Source: Rhabditoides inermis
Lineage: Eukaryota; Nematoda; Chromadorea; Rhabditida; Rhabditidae
Reading direction: 5' to 3'
Assembly (NCBI GenBank): GCA_963966185.1
Contig: CAWZYM010000151.1
Coordinates: forward strand, 57,501-121,500
DNA: 64,000 bases
Shown here in pieces: positions 1 to 14,510 of this stretch; position 1 is the first letter of the stretch; every line of letters begins with the position of its first letter. The position numbers and the translations under genes are program-made. Under the pieces are notes generated by a model. The model did not search any database. It was given only the letters and a program-made list of their open reading frames with translations, and was not told where the DNA came from.

Positions 1-666
1 CGCGCAAGCTTTTTGCGTCATCCTCGTGCATGATCGCTATCTCAGTGTGTTAGTAACGCGACGCATTCGGTCTGCCTGGAACGCTTCCAAAAAAGAAGCG
101 GATGCTCCCGATCCTAACCCAATTGATGCCTCCGTGGATTGTTTTCCTGGCGCGTGGCCAGGATCTTTCTCTTTTTTTTCTTTGAGCGCATCCATAAAGA
201 CTCGATAAATCTTCGTATAATTGTTTCTTTTGGCTATCCTAGCACATCTGGTCAGTCAGTGTGCGCGAGCTCATTTCATTCCCATCTCTCCACTTCCCAC
301 TCTCTCTTATTCTCACTACTACTACTATGAGCCAACAAACACAAACATTCGTATTCAGGTAACGCCTTTTTTTCTGTTCGAATTCGATCGGCCCGTCTTT
401 TGATGTGCGAAAATGGCCGATCCTTGCTGCGCGTTTCCTGTATTTGAATACAACAATGGTGTCTCCCTCCCTCCTTCTATACTCTCTCTCTCTCTCTCTC
501 TCCTTCCCTCCCTCCTTCCCTTCTTCCTTTTTCGATTCCATATGCTATTGGGCGCGTAATGCGACGCTGTTGAAATCGCGGCTGACCGGTATTCTATATA
601 TGGTGAACACTGGTTTTTCATGCGTTCCATCCCTCGATATCCCCTATCATAGCTCTCTCTCTCTCT

Positions 667-706
<40 letters not shown>

Positions 707-1099
707 AAAACATCATACATACCTGTCCACCTAATCCACCCTGGCCTATTGTCTCGTTGCTGGTTCGTATTTATAGTTTATTTCAAATCTCGCCGATCAC
801 TCGTCTCTTTTACTTGTTTGCTTTCGTTTTTTTTCGTATCCAAAATTTCCGATGTAGCTCGCTTGTTTTCTCCAACCCGATTCGATTCTCTGCTGCTCTG
901 TGTTTGTGTACCGTCTCTCCTCTCCCCTCTCACCCTGCGCCTCTCTAATTACACACTCTCTCGCCGCACTCTCTCCTCTTCGCAGCCGCGCGCACTCTCA
1001 CCAGCCGCCCTCTTGTGCTTGCCATCTTCTGATGTACGACGAACGCCCCCAATAATTAGCGATCGATACTGATCTACCATAGCCATTCACTGATCTATC
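1..1099. other. 5' flank of the LZTS-like gene
   Basis: No convincing coding exon is seen here. The stretch is pyrimidine-rich on the + strand, with CT tracts near 480-505 and 653-703. It probably holds the promoter and 5' UTR of the gene that starts at 1100, but no TATA box or other element could be placed with confidence. The open frames crossing it are low-complexity translations of CT repeats. Confidence 0.4.
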
Positions 1100-2881
1100 A
1101 TGTCCAGGCACTTAGTGCTCGATCCCACGGTCCATATGACCAAGAAGAATCGGTGAGTGAGAGATGCTAATGGTCATTTCGATCTGATGAACGTCATTTC
1201 GAACATTCCCGTGCAGTTTTCAACATGTCTCTCTCGTGTCAAAAGCTGATTCAGTCCCGTCACATTAGTGATTTTTGTGACACAGCTGATCGATGACTGA
1301 TCATGAGTGTTCAGTCAGTTGAGTGTTCAGTGTTCAGCTGATCAATTGCAGGAGTCGCGAGACTGCCAAGAAGACGATTGCCTGTCCGCCTCCCAGGCAG
1401 AAAGTCACCGCCACCGTTGTTGTACCGGTAAAGACAAAGGTAAGCTATATCATTATGTCATACTGTACTTTCCGTACCTTCGATTTATCATTTAGCCAAT
1501 GTATTCGCTAGTTGGACCAGGGAACCACAATTCGCGTACTTTTAATCACGCTTTTCTCCCCTCTATATGTTGACCGATCCTCGCGCTTCTTTCCTCTCAC
1601 TCTCATTCTATCCGCGTCTCTCTCACTCGCAAAACACAGAAATTCTCAGAGCACACAGCTCTCTCTCTCTCTCTCTCTCCCTCCCTCCCTCTCTCTCCCT
1701 CTCTCTCTCGCTTCCCCCCTCGGGGATCCTCTCTCGCCAACACGACGATTAGCGTCCGATTGCCGCGCGTTTACGGCACCGCTTTGATCAATCGATGTCG
1801 ATCGATATTGCTTATCAATCACATCGTATGTGTTTGCTGATTGCGCACCGCTGTCCGCACTTTTTGCGCATGTCAACCTCTGCGATATCCGGAATGTTTT
1901 CCTTCCCTCTCCTTTTTTCTGGTATACGTTTTTATTGGAGGGAGCGGAAACGTAGCAGTGATACACATCCCATCTCAGAGCAAAAGCAAACAGTACTCTC
2001 AAGAGCTAGCGCCACATTTAGCCACCCGGGTAAATAGTCTCTTCAATACGCTCTCCTCTCACACCTTCCACCTACCCACAAAGCTAACAGAGGAGTTAAG
2101 GGTTCAGAGTGAAAAAAAAGTGAAATGGCCATGCTCGCACATTTGTCAGAACCACCGGAACAATCATAGGATATGCAAAAACTGTGATTTGTCTCGTAAG
2201 TAGTAAAACATTCGTTTTTCAGCCTCTGTGCAAGGCCAAAGAGGAAACGAAGAAGGGAAAGGAAGTGATCATTCCCATTCAACAAGTCGGACCGGTGAAA
2301 AGGGAGCAGGAGAAGACACTTGCTCTCAAGAAGGAGCAGAAGGAGAAGGAGAAGGAGAAGGAGAAGGAGAAGGAGAAGCCTGTTCTGAGGAAGGAGCAGA
2401 AGGAGAACAAGAAAGAAGAGACGCCCAGTCCAGAAACATCCAGGCTAGGTTGGTGAAAACCTCTATTTCGTTCTTTATTTTGTTTCAGTAATCAATAATT
2501 TAGAAGTGAAGTAATCATTCTGTTGGACCATTGAAAACCACAAGCAAGCAAATAGAAAACTTATTGCTTCACTGAAACGTATCGCAAAACAAAAGTATGA
2601 AAATATCCAAAAAAATAAATAGAAATAGGCGACCAATCTTCAGATGCTCACTTTCAATAGCACTAGTAACGAGTTCGGAATAAATAGAATCAATACTACC
2701 GCATATTCAAAATCGGAATTCATATTACAGTACCCTTGCAGATTCTCTGTCCCGGTCTCAATCTGTCTCCGAGTACTCGGAGGCGACGAAAGCAGAGGTC
2801 GAGAAACAGCTCACCCACATTGCACAGCAGGCGGAGCAGCTAGCCAAGACTGTGCAGGTGGGAGCTCTCTCTCTCTATCTT

Positions 2882-2918
<37 letters not shown>

Positions 2919-5900
2919 TTCTCTCTCACTCTTCTTCACTTTTTTCCATAATGCTAATCTCTCATTAGTATTGAGAATCCGTATAATCTACAAATTGATC
3001 GACGCCTTTCTAGATCTGTTTTGTTAGTTGTCTGAAACGTATGTCAATATAATATTATTTTCAGCAAGTCGCTGATTCGTTGGAAGAGGAGGAGCGACAG
3101 TGTGAGGAGAAGGAGAAGGAGGAGAAGGAGCAGGAGGACATCGCACAGAAGTCCATCAAGGAGATTGAGAAGGTTTGTATTCAATACATACAATGTGTAC
3201 GTTTCACCCAATATCCATAAACATGAAAGGTTCTGTGAAGTAATTTCGATTCTGTTCCAAATCGATCAAATTCATAGCATACGTTTCACAAACACTCTAT
3301 AGACGCGAGGAAAAAATGAGAAAGTAATTATGATAACACTTCATAGATGGAGAATGATTTTTCAAACATTGCATTGGAAATAAATTGTGAGCGTAGCTAA
3401 TACTAATCAAACTTGAGTTGTAGACACTATTTGAAAGTTCCACAAAGTCATTTTCATTCTCCTCTCTTATGCAGCTCTTCTCTCCGGAACTCTCCGCTCG
3501 CCACACCACCTTTCCCTCCGAGCAGCGAAAGAAAGAGAAGGAGAAGAAGGAGAAGGAGGTGGGGTGGTTGTGTAGAGAGTGATTGCAAGTGATAGTCATT
3601 AACTCATATTATGTTAGGGAAACGTATGTATGGGTAGGAGGTACACATGACACATCTTCACATTACCTGCAATATTCACTAGCCACTCATATTTCGTAGG
3701 AGAAACGTATGTGGCATAAATCGATCACACAAAGCAGTTGGGATGAGCTTTCGATATGCGTAAGTTATTGCATGTGAGTGTTTATATCCACCTATATTTT
3801 CATGGGTGAAACGTATGTGGTATATATTTTTCCTATAAAAGAGGTGAGTTTGTGGGATGAGTACTCGTTATCCAAGGAATATTACACGCAATCGTCACAT
3901 ACCACTCATAGTCAGCAGGTGAAACGTAAGTAAATGTCACAGCATATTCAGATAAAGATTGTGGATACTCGTTGTTCCTGTTCTATTACATGCAATCTTC
4001 ACTAACCGTTCATATTCAGTAGGTGAAACGTACACAACCTATTCGCATAATCACGAGAATGTCATATTGCTCTGGTGAAAATGTCATGCAATCAGCTTTA
4101 TCATACTTAAAAAGTCTTTTTTTTTTTCAGATGCATCGTTCCGCGATCTCCTCGTCCGCTTCGTGTCAGGAGTTCGGGACGGGGAAGGGCAGTGTGCCTG
4201 CTGGAATGAGCACCTCCACCATAGAGTACAAGAAGCGGTTGGGAAGAGCGAGTAATAAGGTGGGGAGTATCGAATTTTGTTCAAATGCCATGTTAAAACC
4301 AATAGGATGCTTGGCACCGAGTACGTTTCATTCTCGATTTACAACTGCGTACAAAAAGATTGGTTAATTAGTATATTAGTACGTTTCAGTAGCCAATTAA
4401 AATGTTTTTTTTTTCGGAATTCACAGTGAATCGTCTCATCTGTTACCTGTGTCGAACACATAAAAAAGAATTCATAACGCAAAAATTAATAATCAAAATG
4501 ATGCATACGTTTCACTTCCACTGTAAAAGGTAAAAGCTTGCAGAAAAAATAATCAATTTACGCTTCTTTCAAGACCTACTTACAACAGTGATTTTTGTTA
4601 TCGTTCAGGAAACATCTCTTTCGAAGCATGTTTCTGAAAAGAAGAAGGCTGTTTGAATCATCAATCAATCTATCTATCTATCAATCAATCATTTATCCGT
4701 CGCTATATCCTGACTATACAACAAGTGTATGCGGTACACCACAAGTGCGACTGTTCATACATTAAAAGTCACCTTCGAATCTCTTTTCAGGACTCGTTGA
4801 CGGAGCGTCTGTCGAAGGGCATCTCGGATCTGACCTCCTCGGACAGACTGCAGAAGTGGAAGAGCAAACTGCAGCAGGGCAGACGGAGCCACGACACCAG
4901 CGAGCCGCCTCCCACCAATCGGTGGGTTACCTGTTTGTTGTGACGTCATCATCTTATCAATGATTTCATCCACTCGTTACTTTTTCCATTTGCCACCCTC
5001 TTCTTCACGTTTTCCCTATTGTCTTGATACCTATTCCTCGGATAGCTTGTTTGATTTATTAGTTGAGTAATGTTTAATTTTTCCTATCCTATCACCTTGT
5101 CATCCCTCGGAAGATGCGCGACCCAATTTCTCCTCCGCCATCAACAAATTAGGCGCATTCAAATTCGCCTAGGAGAGAGAGACCAAAGAGAGGACTGTTC
5201 GCGAACGTCCGGTTCTCCGCGTGGATCGTAATTCTAGCGAAATCCCTTTTGAGTCATACTCACGCCTGTATACAATGCACATGTGCTGGTCAGAGACTAT
5301 CCCACCCATCTTCTTCTAGACTCCCGAATTTTTCCTGGGTTCGCTACGTATGTATGAGAGAATGTCCCGCTCTGTTCTCGTCTACAATATGTGTGGTCGA
5401 ACACTTCCTTGTCCCAAATCACGTAAGTAGTCTCTATATCTCTTCTCTCACAATCCCGGTATAATAATCGGGGGCTCCTGCACACGGCGCGCAAAAACCT
5501 TGTTTGGAATCGCGGCAGAGTGACCTTGTCCCTTCTTACCCCCTCTCCCCCTCTTTCTCTCTCTCTCTCTCTCTCTCTCACTCACCTCTCCCGCGGCTGT
5601 CTGTCTAGAATGACCCTGTATGCGCTACAAACACCCGTTGCCTCCCGCTGTGCTCACACCTATACGCCAGCTTTTGTTTTCTGGTTCCGTGAACTTGGTG
5701 ATTCTGGTTGCTCTGGTTCGTTGCACGTTCGTGGTGCTTCTCTGATCGCATCGATCCGTGTCTGTGTGTGTTTGCAAACCGCTTCTCCCGATCCATCAAA
5801 TGTCAAATCATTCGGAACATGTGCCTCCTCGCTTCCACTCAACACTTTTTCGAGCACTCACTCTCACTCTCTTTTTCGCGAGCAAAGGCCGGAGGTTCAC

Positions 5901-6146
5901 TCGACACTCTTGCTATCGTTGATACTGGTTCTCTGGGTATTTGGTGTCTTGGTTCTCTGGTTCATTGACTATCTGGTTCTCTGGTTCCAACACCTGGTCC
6001 TTGTTGCGCGACGCGCGTGTTGATTGGCCGCTTTTTTCTTCAGCATTTTGAATGTCGAGTGTGTGTTTGTGTGTTCGTTCTCATAGAAACTAGCTCATTG
6101 ACGCGTCACTTCTTGTAACCGATCGCACCAGAGATAATTTACATAG

Positions 6147-6207
<61 letters not shown>

Positions 6208-9200
6208 GCAATGTCGCGCACCCGTGACCATCTCATTTGTCTCTGTCACTTGGCAAATTCGTCCAAGGCAGTTGTTGAGTTGTTCAGACCGCTGCTACCG
6301 AAACTGTTTTTGTTTTCGACTTTCTGAAAATCCCACAAAATTTCCATTAGCCGTTCTCGGTTTGGGGGAAACGCATCACTCGATCGTTACACAAAACATT
6401 GCATTTCCCGCAGAGTTTCCCACATGCACTCTCCTCTCTTATCCTTTTTTCACTTCAATGATTGGGAAAAATGAGAGAGAAAAGAAAACGACTGGAAAGT
6501 CGGATGAAAACGCCGCGTGATTTTCTCTCTCTATCTTTTTTCCGGTCCCTGTTGCCAGGCTCACCGCGCCTCATAATCGCTCGTTTCCGCATATTTACCC
6601 TCATTAGAAAATTAGCGCTTTCTCAATCATATTCTGTCTTGTCGACTGCACTCTGATGTATAATGTGTGTTTACCAGTTTATATCGTGCTAAAAGTCTCA
6701 CTTTGTCAGCATTTTTGCAGCACATCAGTGTAATGTCTAGTCGTTCTATGAAATACCGTACTTATAGAGTAAACTAAGATTGTCAAGAGTGCAGAGTTGT
6801 AGCTCATCTCATTTCGCCAGCGTCTATCCGCGATTCTTGTTTAGTCTGCCAAACATGCATGCAACATATTACATTATAATACTTGATAATTTTATTAAAA
6901 TAATATATAATATTATAACTTATTATATATTATATTTATTATCATTTTGCAGACGTGCCGTCTCCCCCACCCGCATCTCGCACCTCGACTGGGCCGGAAG
7001 TACCATGGCGGCGAGGCGAGACGAACCCATGACCGCGAGCTTCTCGGGGTGAGTGCATGTAAACAAGTAAACAAACATGTAAATAGGTGAACAATTATGT
7101 AAACAAATGAACAAACATTTAAACAAGTAAACAAACATGTAAACAAGTAAACAACACTTCAGCAGCTCTCTCCGCCCGCTGCACCCGTCCAAATCGGCTA
7201 CCAACGCTCTCGTCAGCAGTCTCATGGACAATGGCGCGCCGTGAGTGTGTTTACTAGTTTACTTGTTCACTTGTTTACTTGTTTACTAGTATCGCTTTTC
7301 AGTTCCGTTATGCAGTAACTGTAACAGTTTATCGTCTCTCGCGCGCAGATGGTTCTTTCTCATTCGATTAATCCTGTATTGATCCGGACAAATCACCGTA
7401 GCCCTCTCGCGTAATTGGCAGTTGTAAAAGAGATTATGTACATCTGCACATCTTCAGTCGTTTTCAAACTGTGTGTGCAATGTTTAAAAAATGTACTATT
7501 TGAATCGATTGTGTGCCAATCACTGCTAACATACATCAACACCGCTTCTGCACATCTTCATTTGTCTTCAAATTGCAAAGTTTACGTTTTGTAGGATTTC
7601 GATCGATTGTCTGTCAATCAATTGCCACTGCTAACAGCAACACAGCCTCTCTAATCACATCACCATAATCCCTTTGCGCTTTTTGTCTGTCGTGTCCCTA
7701 CAGTGCGGCAGGGGCAAACAGCCATTGCAAATCCCCCCTCTCCCTCTCTTGATCCTATCTGGCTGAGCTGTCGTGTAGTAAGGGCCTTTCATGCCACCGC
7801 CTGCTGCCTCTTTGTTGCCCTGTTGTAACGCAGACTGTCGCCACAGATGGTAGTACCACAAAGCGTATATGCCTTCCTGTGTCGACTACTTTGACGAGTC
7901 TGCGTACACCGCATCCTTGGAATAGTGATTAGGATTATGATGTTTATGCGCCCGGCCGTCTGTATCTTCCCACGCCTATCCCGCATCTCTCTCTCTCTCC
8001 CTCTCCCTCTCTCTCTCTATCTCTATCTCTCTCTCTCGCTCGAAACCGGGTCACATCTCAATCCCACATCACAGAAACCTATGCGAACGTTATCATATCA
8101 CCCCCCTTTCGCTTTCGTATAAATTTGAATGGAATCCCTACGCTCTTTTTCCTCCAATTCAGCTGGAGGCGCATTATTCATTCCGGAAAAAGTGGATTCG
8201 CTGCACTAGTGAGTGATGGAGGGCATTGGTTCCTTGCTGCCTCACTTCTCTACTCTCATTTCCCAGACACTGCGGTCAATGGTCAGCGAGCGATCCTGAC
8301 TAATAAGCAGGGATCGCGTTTCTTTGCTCGGCAGAATTGACAGTGACGCATCGCATGACGTGAGACGAGCGTGCTTTCACAATCACACAGGACCGACCCA
8401 CCCATTTTAGCTACTTCTATACTATACATCGCGGCCTCTCGTTCTTGGTGCGATTTGAACTATAGTTAAGCTATGACCTTCTAGGATATCTCTAGGATGT
8501 TATGAGTGTGTTGCATAGTCTCAGTGACCACATCTTACCGAGTTTCACTGGTGTCCATTCAGTCCGCTTGTCACTGGCGATTAGGCTGTGTAGCCGCAAC
8601 GCGACCACTCACCACTCCAATGACGTCCGACCCTTGGGTGTGAGATGCATCCAATCATCAGTAATTGCACCTGGTCATTTTCATCTTCGCAGTGTTGCCA
8701 GTGATTTCTTACACACTTTTAATCATGTATCTGATCTTTTACAGTATATTCATCTCGTGTCTTTTCTGTTCAGGACTTATGACTTATGTCTTGTCTCTTA
8801 TATTGTTGAATGCACAGTCAATGAACTTCAATATTCATTGTATCCCATGATCTCTTGGATACAGAATCCAGTCAGCTGGTTCTTGTGTATTAATCCCACT
8901 ATCCCACACCCTTCTTCTCCTATTAGTTACTCGCCCACTCGAACACCTGATCGCAATTACCGTATCCACAATTGACACTCCACTGACTATCATTATTCTA
9001 TTACCCACGTCCCCCTCGCTATTATCACTTGCGCGAGAACCTCTCCTAATTGACCCGATGCTGCCAGATGCTCACTGTCTCGCTCACTGCGCCTCGCTGA
9101 TCCCACGCTCTCTCGCATGTCTCTCTGACCCTGCGCCCTCCTAATCCTCTATACTCTCTCGCACCTCCCCCAACAGTGTCGAGAGTACATAGGCCACGGC

Positions 9201-9379
9201 AGTACCAGCAGATTCTGTTCCACCGTCCGTCTCTTTGTCGCGTTTTAAACTGTTCGTTGTGTGTAGTTGTGTTGTTCTCTCCCTTTTGTCGACCATCGAT
9301 CATGTACAGTAAAACTGGCTGCGGCACACCCGCGCTCTCAAGAGTGCGGCCCAGCCTGATGATAGAGAGAGAGAGAGAG

Positions 9380-9410
<31 letters not shown>

Positions 9411-10308
9411 CGAGTGTGCTTCTCTCATTCTCTTCTTCCGGCCTGGGTGTGAAGTGAAGTGACTTGACCAGTCAAGTGTGAAGCACTTACCTATTCCGCT
9501 TACAGTGTCCAACCTGATTGGTTTACCTTCAGGTCCGTCCGTCCGTCTTTCTTCTATTTGCATACCAGCTTACCCCTGCCACCTTTGCTAATCCGGGTCA
9601 CACCATGTTCTCTAATCACTAGTGTTCCTTTATGTATCTCTTTGAGACTAGCAGTTCTATGTTTATACCTACAAGATTCCTTCCGTCCGCGCGAGATTGA
9701 TCACTTCCACTTTAACCTCGCTGATTCAGTAGCCTCGCTTTTTAAACTCACTCACTCTACGGCCCGTGTTATTTATTGGCGGTCTCCTCTCGGCACTCTC
9801 TTTGATACGCAGGTGTGGAGAAGACGAGATCGCATTTCAATAGCCTCCACTGTTCACTAGTATTTTGCTGTGTGAATATACATTACAAAGAGCGCATCTG
9901 CCCGATAGCACCCTCTTCACACATCGGCGTCTCTTTTATGGCTTTACGATATCCTTCCTTATCTCTCTCCTGTCTGCCTGGTAGCTCTATTGCGCGGGTC
10001 AAGAGCCGAAATCCTCGCCGGGTATACGATCCTCGCTCTTGCGTCACTCTGCAGAGGGTGTTGCAAACAGCCATCCAACTATTCACACTTCCACGATACG
10101 TTTCTTGGCAAACATTCAAAATCATGTAGCGTATTTCAAGCAATGCGTCGAATGTATGTATTACCACTACACGTTTTTCAAAATGTTGTTGCAGGTTTTT
10201 TTTCCTTCCATCATTTCCTATTTACATTCTTGCCCATGTGACCATGATGTCTCAATGGCCCTATTCAAGAGTTATATCACCGGTCACGCTCCTTCTCCCT
10301 CTCTCTCT

Positions 10309-10355
<47 letters not shown>

Positions 10356-11121
10356 GCCACGGGTCATTAGCTCTTCCCCATTGTTCGCTGTTGTGTGTGT
10401 AGCATCGTCTTGACTTGATCAACAGATTCGCAGTCTGTTTGTCTTTGCTATTCCATCCTTCTTCCGGAATTCACCCAGGCCTGGTTACTAATAGCTCTCA
10501 TGGTCCGACAGACTCACAAGGACTCTTGTGTCTTTCTTGATACTCTCTCGACTTATGTGACATCTGGTGGGAGATCGCGCATATGGCCAAATAGTAAATA
10601 GTAGCAGTAAATCCCCGCCTAGCCTGAGATATCCGTATCCTTCTATCCTTCCCATGTCCAGTGTAGTACTATTTTGTTTCGTTGTTCATTTACATGATTC
10701 CATTCTGTCAAAACTATTGCACTTGAATGCTCCTGCACAAAATTTCCTGAAACGTATTCATTGTGGTGATGTTCACAACACTTTTTTGTATAGTATTTTC
10801 GTTCGCAACATCGAATTGATGTCGAACCCTGTCTTCACAATTTGTCTAAAGTCTGAAACGTATTTTGTTTACTTTTGTTTACTTGTTTTCTTTCAGTGTC
10901 CGTGACATGGAGCATCGAACGCTGAAGAACCGCGAAACGTCGCACAGCCATAGAGACATCCACGTGATGGAGAATGGTGTGTCATTTGTTTACTTGTTTG
11001 TTTAAATGTTCACCTTTCAGGCTTCAAACCCCTGGAACTGCCGCCTACTCGCTTCGCTGCGCTGAAAGCCAAGGTGAGAGGATGGGGTGACTATACGATA
11101 CTCGTATTTCGATCGCGCAGT

Positions 11122-11165
<44 letters not shown>

Positions 11166-11937
11166 AGTGTGTCCTTCGGGTGATCTATAGCCAGTGAGAG
11201 AGTGAGTGAAGCGGAGAGAGCATGAGAGAAGCAGAATGACTCACTACTGTTCGCCCCACGCCGCTTGAGGAAGAAAGAAAGCCACTGTTCCTTTGTATCA
11301 TTGTATCGTTACTCGCTCACTAGTTCCCAGATCAAAGAAATTGTACTATCGGACTATCGCCGCGGGCTCACTGCGTGCGTTCTCTAGAGTGCGGGGATTG
11401 CCCCCGGCGGGAAGGGATATCAGCAGATATCAGATAACCCCTCTCTCTCTCTGTGGGTGATCGCTATCACCTCGTCCCATCTGCTACCCTTCCCCTTTCT
11501 GTGTTCTCTTCTCTACTCATATTTCCACTGGTCAGTAGATCCTTCCGTCTTTCTCCGTCTTTACGATTGTACGAAGTTTGTCTATTCATCAGTCATGCAC
11601 ATTTTATTGATAGTCGTTCACCCCACACTTCAAACTGAACTTTCACGGAATCTTTGCTTTTTTTCGTCGTTTCTGAAACGTATCTCTTGTCGTTACGCAT
11701 ACATAACGCGTTACGTTTCGCTCAATTACAGCCTCGGCAATAATCTTGTTTACACCCCCGTCTGTAATTAGACAATATGCCCGCATGCGTCGCGCGCATC
11801 TGCCTTCAAGAGATCCAATTACCGTAATCCCTCCGCGATCCCTGAATCTGATCCGTTCAGGACCCCCACACAAAACATCATGAACATTAGTGGACTTTTG
11901 GAGAGTCTGGGGCTGGTAAGAGTGCTGGAGGAAGACG

Positions 11938-12001
<64 letters not shown>

Positions 12002-14423
12002 TATCTGGTAGATCTATGTTTCTTCTTATGTTCTCTTTTTAGGAGCAAGAGATCATCCGACCCATCGCGTTCCGCCCGATTGGAAACTCCACCGACGACT
12101 TCTCCTCCAAGCGACAGTCCACCAACACGTTCGAGCAGCGCCGGTTAGTGAGAAATTCGAGTAGTTGTGCAGATATCCGCATTTATCACCATCACACGTA
12201 GTGTAAAATACAGCTCGTTCTGAAAATGACGTCGTTTCTCACTTCAGGGACAGAATCGTCACATCTGCCTCTGCTCACAACATCCATCAGCTCTCCCAGC
12301 CACCTATGGTCAGGCCGAGACCCATGTATCCCCCGAGCACTAGGTAATCGATAAATCGATCGATAAATCAATAAATCGATATTCTAGTTTCTTCAACCAG
12401 CCGCTGCCTTCGCCTCCGAAGCCTCTACGAGATGAGAACGAGTACGACACAGTGTGCGAGTACATGGACCGGAAGAGCGATGGTGGGTCATTGATTCATT
12501 GATTTATAGACTTTTACGATTGATATGTTTTACATGGTCGTCATATTTGAAATCATCTCATTGTTGTCAATTAGACCTTAGCTTGATTTTCAAATCAATC
12601 AAATACGATCGCTTACGCTTTACTCTTGGCATATTGTCCCTGACAGGAGTTTATAGCAATCGCCGCATATTCAGTAAATCTAGCAATATTAATTTGTACG
12701 TCTCATATAAGTAATTTTATAGTAGTTTGACTCTAATAGCGGTCTTGAAATAGATATAGTTCAAACTGATCAAAATCACCAGACATGTTTCCAGCCGGTT
12801 CGAACGGCTCTGACTACTCGGGGGGCTTCCTTGCGGGGAAGCTGACCTCCTCCGGTCTGTCCGGTCTGTCCGGAATGTCGTCGACTGGCACCTGCAGCAG
12901 TGGAGTCGGCAGTCCCCCCGCTGTGCCAAAGGTACCTTTCAGCCATACGTTTCAAACATATTTCTATTGAACTACTTTATTCCGTCGTTACGTTTTACCA
13001 CCATACTAATAGCGGGCATGAAAAAAATATAGTTGATTTGAATACTTACACAATATTCTTCTATGCACTCTCAAGAGTACGTTTATTCAATAGAGCTAAC
13101 TAGATGCATACGTTTCAAACATTCGTCCAGTGGGTTTTCATGTTACGTTTCACAGCCAATCTAATATAGTGTTCGAATACAGTATAGTTAATGACTGTAT
13201 TTCAATCGTATCACATTCTCAATATTCCATTCCAGTTCAGATGTCGTCGATTCTTGATGACGTCATATTAATCAACAGACTGAATTATTCGTTCTTCTTG
13301 CAGAAGCCCTCTATGACGGTGTCTCGTCAGTCGTCTGGAGTGCACGTCACACCATCGCCCAGCGACAGTGGCATAGTCGACTATGAGGTGAGAACTGCAC
13401 ATATGAACATGTTTAGTACAGTACCTAGTACGGTACCTAGTGCATGAGACATGAGACTACTACAGTGAACTCGCAAATTTTACGCTGTTCGTTCAGTGTA
13501 GAACTCTTGGAGAACATATATAAAGTTTCTAAAGAGAACTGGGAAGAGTTCAAAGGTTCAAACAAATCATAAGCTTTAGCAGATTTAACAACTTCCTTAT
13601 TTCTTCCTCTCTCGCATCGCGCGGTCGGGTCGAAATGATCTTCCCCCAGTACCCTTGAGCAAGGCGGGGAATAGCTCATGAGAACGCTGTCTTCCTAGCC
13701 CGCGGAGTTACTACTGTGGATTATAATGGAAGGAAAGGAACACCCGGAGCCCCACTATCGTCTATAATGGTATCTAATTCTAATGGATTATGGAAAGGAA
13801 ATCGATTGATGATCGACTGAATATCGATCTAATATCGACTTTCGACCTTCGACCCTACCATCCCCGTTGCTGAACTGTGTTTCTCCCAGCGCTTAGCCCT
13901 TGTGGTGTACCGTATGCACTTGTTGTATAGTCAGGATATAGCGATTCTGGATAAATGATTGATTGATTGAACAATTTCCTTGTGACGTGACGTTCTGGAA
14001 GTTCACTTCCTATGGCTGCACGTACTTCACGCGTATCATTTCACCAACGAACACGGAAGTATTACAAATCTATAAGTAAAATGGCCAGTCATTATTCGGA
14101 CAATTGACTAGAACTACATTCGGCAACTTATAATGGAACCGTGAAACGTATAGTTATAAATCAAAAAGTTCAATAATTCAATAATTCGATATTTCTACAG
14201 ACGATCATCCGGGACAAGGAGAACGAGCTTCGGGACGTGCGGCTGACTATGGAACAGAACGAGGAGATCATCATCAAGGTAATCGATAAATCGATAATCA
14301 TTCAATAAATCAATAATTACAGGTGTACCAGGAGAAGGAGAAGACGTGGAAGGCGGAGAAGGAGCAGCTGAAAGCGAGGCTAGCCGCGGCGGAGAGGGGA
14401 GAGAGCGCGCTGAGGTAGGGGAG

Positions 14424-14510
<87 letters not shown>

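Noticed and set aside
355..734. Open frames of 100-120 codons over CT/GA tracts (here and at many other places, such as 14346-14859, 23258-23547, 25885-26331, 49346-49852 and 51217-51846)
   Set aside because: They are translations of dinucleotide repeats (SLSLSL, ERERER) with no splice context or family similarity.
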